Assembly: GCF_001938565.1 (NCBI RefSeq) | Contig: NZ_MSYM01000017.1 | Coordinates: 214,952-278,951 of the forward strand | Origin: Rhodoferax antarcticus ANT.BR | Lineage (GTDB): Bacteria > Pseudomonadota > Gammaproteobacteria > Burkholderiales > Burkholderiaceae_C | Direction of reading: 5' to 3' | DNA length: 64,000 bases | Shown: positions 57,899-64,000 of the stretch, piece after piece | Layout of the letters: each line of letters opens with the position of its first letter | Numbering within the stretch: position 1 is the stretch's first letter | The notes under the pieces: model-generated | Database searches by the model: none | Told to the model about the DNA's origin: nothing | The model's input: only the letters and a program-made list of their open reading frames with translations | Made by a program: the position numbers and the translations under genes

Positions 57899-58755
57899 TG
57901 AAACTCTGTGGTTTTGAGATTGGGCTGCAGCAGCCATTTTTTCTGATTGCCGGGCCTTGTGTGATTGAGTCTGAACAACTCCAGATGGACACCGCTGGCA
58001 CCTTGAAAGAGATCACCACCAGCCTGGGCATCCCATTTATTTTCAAGAGCAGCTTTGACAAAGCCAACCGCTCCAGCGGCAGCACCTTCCGTGGCCCAGG
58101 TATCGACAAGGGCCTGGAAATTCTGGCCAAGGTCAAGCGTGAGTTGGGCTTACCGGTGCTCACCGACATCCATTCGCAAGCACAGATTGCTCAGGTGTCG
58201 TCGGTGGTTGATGTGTTGCAAACGCCAGCGTTTTTGTGCCGCCAAACGGATTTCATTCGCGCCGTGGCCCAAAGTGGCAAGCCGGTGAACATCAAAAAAG
58301 GGCAGTTTTTGGCCCCAGGTGACATGAAAAATGTCATTGAAAAAGCCCGTGCTGCAGCACGTGAGGTCGGCCTGCCTGAAGACAACTTCATGGCCTGCGA
58401 GCGTGGCGTGAGTTTTGGCTACAACAACCTAGTCAGTGACATGCGCTCCCTTGCCATCATGCGCGACACCGGTGCACCGGTGGTGTTTGATGCGACGCAT
58501 TCGGTCCAACTGCCTGGCGGCCAAGGCACCACCAGTGGCGGTCAACGCGAGATGGTTCCAGTGCTGGCGCGCGCTGCTGTCGCCGTCGGCGTGGCGGGCT
58601 TGTTCATGGAAACCCACCCAAATCCGGCGCAAGCCATGAGTGATGGGCCTAACGCTGTTCCGCTCAGACACATGAAAGCCCTGCTGGAAACCCTTTTGGA
58701 ATTGGACCAAGTCACCAAGAAACATGGTTTTCTTGAAAATGATTTCGCTGCGTAA
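57898..58755 (+). CDS. kdsA: 3-deoxy-D-manno-octulosonate 8-phosphate synthase
   Basis: Condenses phosphoenolpyruvate with arabinose 5-phosphate to make KDO-8-phosphate for the lipopolysaccharide core. 285-residue TIM barrel with [80 protein letters not shown] and [15 protein letters not shown]. Its position between pyrG and eno is conserved; PEP from enolase is its substrate. Confidence 0.97.
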
Positions 58756-58805
58756 TTAAATTGGTGATGTTCACCAGGCGCATTTTCCTCGTTTTTAACT
58801 ACTGA

Positions 58806-60101
<1,296 letters not shown>

Positions 60102-60109
60102 GTCGGCCT

Positions 60110-60385
60110 GTGGGCAGGCGTCTTGTTCCAGCCATTCTCATCACGCTGCTCGTGGTCTTGCACGCGCAGCTGTGGTATGGGCGCGGTAGCCTGCCCAGCA
60201 TTGCACTGCTGCGCTCGGATCTTGCTGAGCAAAAGCAGAGAAATGATCAAGCAGTACAAGCCAATGACCAGCTTGAAGCTGAAGTTCGCGACCTGAAAGA
60301 GGGTCTGGAGATGGTTGAGGAACACGCCCGAATGGCGTTGGGCATGGTGAAAACGAACGAGATTTACGTCCAAATTTCTCGCTGA
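60110..60385 (+). CDS. ftsB: Cell division protein FtsB
   Basis: Bitopic divisome protein that links FtsL and FtsQ. 91 residues with a GTG start, a single N-terminal membrane helix (LVPAILITLLVVLHAQLWYG) and a periplasmic coiled coil (SDLAEQKQRNDQAVQANDQL, then LEAEVRDLKEGLEMVEEHAR), ending with the family's ALGMVKTNEIYVQI. Only 8 bases after eno, the normal position in proteobacteria. Confidence 0.92.
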   Translation: MGRRLVPAILITLLVVLHAQLWYGRGSLPSIALLRSDLAEQKQRNDQAVQANDQLEAEVRDLKEGLEMVEEHARMALGMVKTNEIYVQISR

Positions 60386-60667
60386 GCCATCGGCTGCGGA
60401 GTCCACTTAAGGGACTGCGCTCTTCCAGGTTTCTGGACACTTGACCCACCCGCTACCCATGCAGCGCTCTACAATGGGGACGTCTGTCGTGTTTGCTGGG
60501 CTGTATATTTCTTGAACCAATGCTCATCGAGCCAGGGCTTGGAACATCGTGTTGTCAGCGTGATCATCTCGCGTTAGATGAACCCAAGATAGCACTGACC
60601 TCGCCCACCTGAACCCCGGTTCAGGATGCCGGTCCGGTGACGCGGCAGACACCCCTCCCACCCTGTC

Positions 60668-61486
60668 ATGCCATTTGAGCCCTCCCTGATTTTGTCGTTG
60701 TGCCTTCTTGGCTTGGCCACCGGCTTCTTGGCGGGTTTGTTGGGCATTGGCGGCGGCATGATCATGGTGCCGTTCATCACTGCGATTTTGTCCAATCGCG
60801 GCGTGGGTGCTGAGTTGTCTATAAAGATGGCAATTGCCACCTCCATGGCCACCATTATTTTCACCTCCATCTCCAGCGTGAGGGCGCATCAAAAGCGCGG
60901 TGCGATTCGCTGGGATCTGGTCAAAAGTTTGGCGCCCGGCATCGTCTTGGGCGCTGCCATCGCCAGCGTGGGTGTTTTTTCCATTCTCAAAGGCTCTGCG
61001 TTGGCGCTTGTTTTTGCCTCGTTTGTGAGTTTCTCCGCCACCCAGATGTTTTTCGACAAAAAACCAACGCCCAGCCGTTCTGCGCCTGGCACGGTTGGCC
61101 TGATGGGCGCCGGTTCCGTGATCGGATTTTTGTCAGGGCTGGTCGGTGCGGGCGGTGGCTTTATCAGCGTTCCGTTCATGACTTGGTGCAACGTCGCTAT
61201 ACACAACGCCGTAGCGACCTCTGCCGCTCTCGGCTTCCCCATCGCGCTGGCCAACGCGGTTGGCTACGTCATAGGCGGGAGAGGCTTGGTAGACTTGCCG
61301 CCCTATTCGGTGGGCTACATCTGGTTGCCAGCGCTCGCGGTGATCGCAAGTTGCAGCGTTTTGACAGCGCCACTGGGCGCAGCCGCAGCGCACAGGTTAC
61401 CGGTCAAGAAACTCAAGCGGGTGTTTGCCAGCATTCTTTACCTATTGGCAGCATACATGTTGTACCGGGGCTTGGCTAGCTTGTGA
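60668..61486 (+). CDS. TauE/SafE (TSUP) family membrane carrier
   Basis: 272 residues with about eight helices in two similar halves: FLAGLLGIGGGMIMVPFITA and FLSGLVGAGGGFISVPFMTW, the duplicated G-rich signature of sulfite/sulfonate exporters. Substrate unproven. Its 3' end borders a probable group II intron remnant. The 282 bp before it show no clear promoter. Confidence 0.88.
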   Translation: MPFEPSLILSLCLLGLATGFLAGLLGIGGGMIMVPFITAILSNRGVGAELSIKMAIATSMATIIFTSISSVRAHQKRGAIRWDLVKSLAPGIVLGAAIASVGVFSILKGSALALVFASFVSFSATQMFFDKKPTPSRSAPGTVGLMGAGSVIGFLSGLVGAGGGFISVPFMTWCNVAIHNAVATSAALGFPIALANAVGYVIGGRGLVDLPPYSVGYIWLPALAVIASCSVLTAPLGAAAAHRLPVKKLKRVFASILYLLAAYMLYRGLASL

Positions 61487-61529
61487 ACTTTATTGTGAGC
61501 AGTCCCGTATGAACGGGCCAACACATTTT

Positions 61530-62177
61530 TTCGGTTATCGGCATAGAGGGCAGTCATTGTGACTGCGCCCCTGCCACACGCCACCCGGCAAGCGCGGGCG
61601 GTTCGAGAGTTTGAGTCTTGGCTCGGTATCCAACGAGAAACCAGTCCTCGTCTTGTGCAATTCCAACGCCGTGTCCCACCATGCAAGAGGCGGGCCCCAC
61701 AGGCTTCGTCGCTGATGGGATCGCGTCCGGCTGCACCGTGCGCTACGCCCACCCGCTCAGGTCGCCCGGCATCTGACGCATGGCCTTTGACATCCCCTGA
61801 TCCTTGATCACTCACTCTGGTTCGGTCCTTCGCACCAACCGCGCCTCCCATTCGGGTTTCGGGTTCGCACTCCAGGTTGCCCAGTCGCTCTTTCAAGCAT
61901 GAGGCGAAATCTCCCCAGATAAAAACACGCTCCTTCATTGCACAACCGCCGGATTTACGCCATTTCGCCTTCATCACGTGAGTTTTGCGGTCAAATGCCT
62001 GCTCGCCCTGCTTGGCAACGCCTTCTATCTGATTCTTGGCTATCGGCTCACAATTTGTGTTCTAGGCTTCCTTCCCACAACCAGTCGCCGTCGTGCAGTT
62101 GCGCATGCGCTTCACTCGTTGTGATCAACTTACGACGGGACTTGCACCCGTAGGGGGCGCCCATGCTGTAAGCCCAC
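61530..62177 (-). mobile_element. Probable group II intron 5' remnant without reverse transcriptase
   Basis: In minus-strand reading it begins GTGGGC right after a T-run, then GCATGGGCGCC, CTACGGGTGCAAGTCCCGTC, TTGATCACAACGAGTGAAGC, TGTGGGAAGGAAGCCTAG and CGAACCAGAGTGAGTGATCA. These resemble the structured 5' part (domains I-III) of bacterial group II introns that carry a reverse transcriptase in domain IV. No RT frame and no domain V are found; similarity fades near the 3' end of the TSUP gene. A 179-codon frame inside (KERVFIWGDFASCLKERLGN) is probably intron RNA, not a protein. Confidence 0.55.
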
Positions 62178-62212
62178 AAAAAAAGCCTAAGCAATTCAAT
62201 TGCTTAGGCTTT
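62178..62212 (-). terminator. Intrinsic terminator following the tRNA-Ser fragment
   Basis: AAAGCCTAAGCAATT and AATTGCTTAGGCTTT form a perfect 15-bp stem with one central base, ending in seven T on the minus strand. It is 5 bases downstream of the tRNA 3' CCA, consistent with the original tRNA terminator. Confidence 0.85.
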
Positions 62213-62216
62213 ATCC

Positions 62217-62231
62217 TGGCGGAAACGGAGG
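62217..62231 (-). other. tRNA-Ser 3'-end fragment, candidate attachment site (attL)
   Basis: The minus strand reads CCTCCGTTTCCGCCA, matching the 3' acceptor and CCA of a common bacterial tRNA-Ser (5' GGAAACG). The T-loop that should precede it is missing: from 62232 the sequence is foreign. With the integrase 155 bases away, this is what a site-specific insertion at a tRNA 3' end leaves on one side. An intact tRNA-Ser should lie at the other end of the element. Confidence 0.6.
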
Positions 62232-62386
62232 CCGCTATTTTAGCGTTTCAGGTAGTCTCATATAGCGTCATAAGCCATTGATTTACAACGATAAACCAAT
62301 GATGTGATGCAACATGAGATTACCTATTGTCTCATTCAATCTTATCGTTTATGATGGGAACATTGATAGGACAACAGGAAACGAAA
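62232..62386. promoter_or_regulatory. att-proximal, integrase-upstream region
   Basis: AT-rich 155 bases with imperfect inverted repeats (CATTGATTTA near 62276 and TAAACCAATG near 62293; GTCTCAT near 62255 and ATGAGA near 62312). These could be arm-type integrase sites or operators. An AGGAAA ribosome site precedes the integrase ATG. Confidence 0.4.
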
Positions 62387-63625
62387 ATGCCAAAAAAAGC
62401 CAAAGAAGTCTCCGCCATAGAAATTAGCCGCCTGAATGCGCCCGGCATGGTGGCCGTGGGTGGCGTGGCCGGGCTGTATCTGCACATCAATAAATCTGGC
62501 GCGAAGTCATGGATACTGCGAAGCAAGATCGGCAGCAAGCGCCGCGATATGGGTCTAGGCGGGTTTCCTGATGTAACCCTGGCAGGGGCAAAAGAAAAGG
62601 CCCGCAGAGCGCGTGATTCAATCGAGCTTGGCATTGACCCTATCACCGAGCGCAAACAAGCCAAGAGCGCCCTATCTGCCAAGCAAGCCACTGAAAAGAC
62701 GTTCCGGCAGGCGGCGCTTGAATATATCGACACCCACCGCGACACCTGGGCCAATGTCAAGCACGCTGCACAATGGACAGCAACGCTTGAGACATACGCA
62801 TTCCCTTTCATGGGTGATTTGCTGGTGTGTGACGTGGGGCAGGCGCATGTACTTGCCGCACTTGAACCAATCTGGAAAACCAAAACCGAGACTGCAACGA
62901 GGGTTCGCGGGCGCATAGAGAAAATTCTGGACTATGCCACCGTCCGCAAGTACCGAACCGGCGAAAACCCTGCCCGCTGGAAAGGCCACCTTGAGCAACT
63001 GCTACCGGCACCCGGCAAGATCACCAAGGTCGAGCACCACCGAGCATTGCCCGTTGATGCGATGGGCGCGTTTATGGCAGACCTGCGCCAGCGCGAAGGC
63101 ACGGCTGCAAGGGCGCTTGAGTTTGCGATTCTGTGCGCTTCACGCTCAGGTGAAGTCAGGGGCGCGAAGTGGTCAGAGTTTGATCTGGACGCGGCAATCT
63201 GGGTCATTCCCGCAGTGCGCATGAAAGCCAAAGTACAACATCGCGTCCCATTAAGCGCACCGCTGATTCAAATCCTGAACGAGCGTTCAAAAGACGCAAA
63301 ACCAGATGACCTATTGTTTCCCGCGCCGCGTGGTGGCGTGCTTTCAGATATGACACTGACCGCGTTAACCCGGCGCATGGGCATTGATGCCGTCCCACAC
63401 GGCTTTAGATCGACGTTTCGCGATTGGGCTGCAGAGCGTACCAACTTCCCGCGAGAGCTGGCAGAGCAGGCGCTGGCGCACAAATTAGAAGACAAGGTCG
63501 AGGCCGCTTACCTACGCTCAGACCAACTAGAGAAACGCCGGGCGCTGATGCAGTCCTGGGCAGATCACTGCGACCGCATCACCACGGATGCCAAGGTGAT
63601 TCCGTTTCAAGGGGTTGCAGCATGA
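62387..63625 (+). CDS. P4-type tyrosine integrase
   Basis: 412 residues from MPKKAKEVSAIEISRLNAPG, with AGGAA 7 bases upstream; an ATG 20 codons earlier is less likely. N-terminal DUF4102 arm-binding domain (AGLYLHINKSGAKSWILRSK, KRRDMGLGGFPDVTLAGAKE), a SAM-like core-binding domain, and the catalytic domain with Arg in FAILCASRSGEVRGAKWSEF, HxxR in VPHGFRSTFRDWAAE and Tyr in VEAAYLRSD. It lies beside the candidate att site and drives integration of the element to its right. Confidence 0.93.
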   Translation: MPKKAKEVSAIEISRLNAPGMVAVGGVAGLYLHINKSGAKSWILRSKIGSKRRDMGLGGFPDVTLAGAKEKARRARDSIELGIDPITERKQAKSALSAKQATEKTFRQAALEYIDTHRDTWANVKHAAQWTATLETYAFPFMGDLLVCDVGQAHVLAALEPIWKTKTETATRVRGRIEKILDYATVRKYRTGENPARWKGHLEQLLPAPGKITKVEHHRALPVDAMGAFMADLRQREGTAARALEFAILCASRSGEVRGAKWSEFDLDAAIWVIPAVRMKAKVQHRVPLSAPLIQILNERSKDAKPDDLLFPAPRGGVLSDMTLTALTRRMGIDAVPHGFRSTFRDWAAERTNFPRELAEQALAHKLEDKVEAAYLRSDQLEKRRALMQSWADHCDRITTDAKVIPFQGVAA

Positions 63626-64000
63626 TTACCATCGGTGCAGCACAGCTAGCAGAGCGCGACCTATGGGATCAAAAGCTAATGCAGGGCGACTGCGACCTGG
63701 AGGCCGCCCTAATGATGGTTTTGCACATTGGAGCGCCAGCATCACCCTACCTAATCGCACGGCTTGAGCAAGCGTTTATGAGCTACCGCGACGGCTTGTT
63801 TGATGATCTGGCTACTCCCTTTGGGTGTGCAATTAATCAGCGCGAAAAGCAGCGCGAAAAGCATGAAACGCACCGCTCAAACGTGAAATTTCATGTTCAA
63901 TCATTCAGTGAGCAAGGCTATCCGCTCCTGAATCCAAATAACTACCCTGAAACTGAATCAGCTTTCACAAAAACCGCTGATCTATTGAAAACCGTTACCG
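63622..64000 (+). CDS. Unknown protein of the integrated element (5' part)
   Basis: ATG at 63622 overlaps the integrase stop (ATGA), implying coupling. It begins MITIGAAQLAERDLWDQKLM and continues LIARLEQAFMSYRDGLFDDL and then a charged, probably disordered region (QREKQREKHETHRSNVKFHV), still open at the window end (126 codons). No signal peptide or membrane segment; I do not recognise the family. Confidence 0.6.
   Translation, partial: MITIGAAQLAERDLWDQKLMQGDCDLEAALMMVLHIGAPASPYLIARLEQAFMSYRDGLFDDLATPFGCAINQREKQREKHETHRSNVKFHVQSFSEQGYPLLNPNNYPETESAFTKTADLLKTVT

Noticed and set aside
60437..60475. TTGACC ... TACAAT as a promoter before the TSUP gene.
   Set aside because: The spacing is about 23 bases, too long for a sigma-70 promoter.
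61438..61977. A 179-codon minus-strand frame overlapping the TSUP gene end.
   Set aside because: It lies within intron-like structured sequence and shows no protein family; more likely RNA.

Overview
The window is chromosomal DNA of a betaproteobacterium, most likely a Comamonadaceae member near Rhodoferax/Polaromonas. This rests on gene order (rpsB-tsf-pyrH-frr-uppS-cdsA-dxr-rseP-bamA-skp-lpxD-fabZ-lpxA; pyrG-kdsA-eno-ftsB; earP-efp with an arginine at EF-P position 32), on PhaR polyhydroxybutyrate control, and on a short dispersed repeat (core TCTAGCCCTTAT...AGCTAT). Species assignment is inference.

Layout. 1-12.7 kb (minus): translation factors, nucleotide and isoprenoid synthesis, phospholipid and undecaprenyl synthesis, outer-membrane assembly and lipid A synthesis in one co-oriented block. 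12.8-17 kb: HDOD protein, metallo-hydrolase, NAD(P)HX repair enzyme, SDR. 17-22 kb: rnr, tRNA-Leu(CAG), rimO, phaR, tRNA-Val(GAC). 22-27.8 kb (plus): acyl-CoA-type SDR behind a LiuR-like palindrome, dnaG, rpoD, AhpD-like protein. 27.9-32.8 kb (minus): parE and parC, separated by about 580 bp holding two unusual hairpins. 33-37 kb (plus): MFS carrier, a 41-residue membrane peptide, methyltransferase, dapA, bamC. 37-40.3 kb: a tartrate/isopropylmalate-type dehydrogenase broken by an in-frame TAG, next to a solitary UvrD-like helicase that looks accessory. 40.4-51 kb: pgsA, uvrC, earP, efp, LOG protein, MFS, rmuC, 2-hydroxyacid dehydrogenase, nhaD. 51.2-53.2 kb: a decayed IS66 element. 53.3-61.5 kb: Ala-rich lipoprotein, FKBP, dut, coaBC, pyrG, kdsA, eno, ftsB, TauE/SafE-type carrier. 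61.5-64 kb: a probable group II intron remnant, a terminator and tRNA-Ser 3' fragment (candidate att site), a P4-type integrase and the first gene of an integrated element that continues beyond the window.

Most striking are (1) the TCTAGCCCTTAT repeat family, at least ten copies, several inside open reading frames (uvrC, earP twice, coaBC twice) where they add peptide without breaking the frame; (2) two hairpins between parE and parC with nearly identical 28-nt loops but different self-complementary stems; (3) the nested intron remnant/terminator/tRNA end/integrase junction; (4) single-base disruptions in rpsB, rseP and probably the 34.4-kb methyltransferase. The rpsB case, in an essential gene at an A-run, suggests sequence error for at least some. 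I found no CRISPR array, no rRNA and no clear multi-gene defence system.
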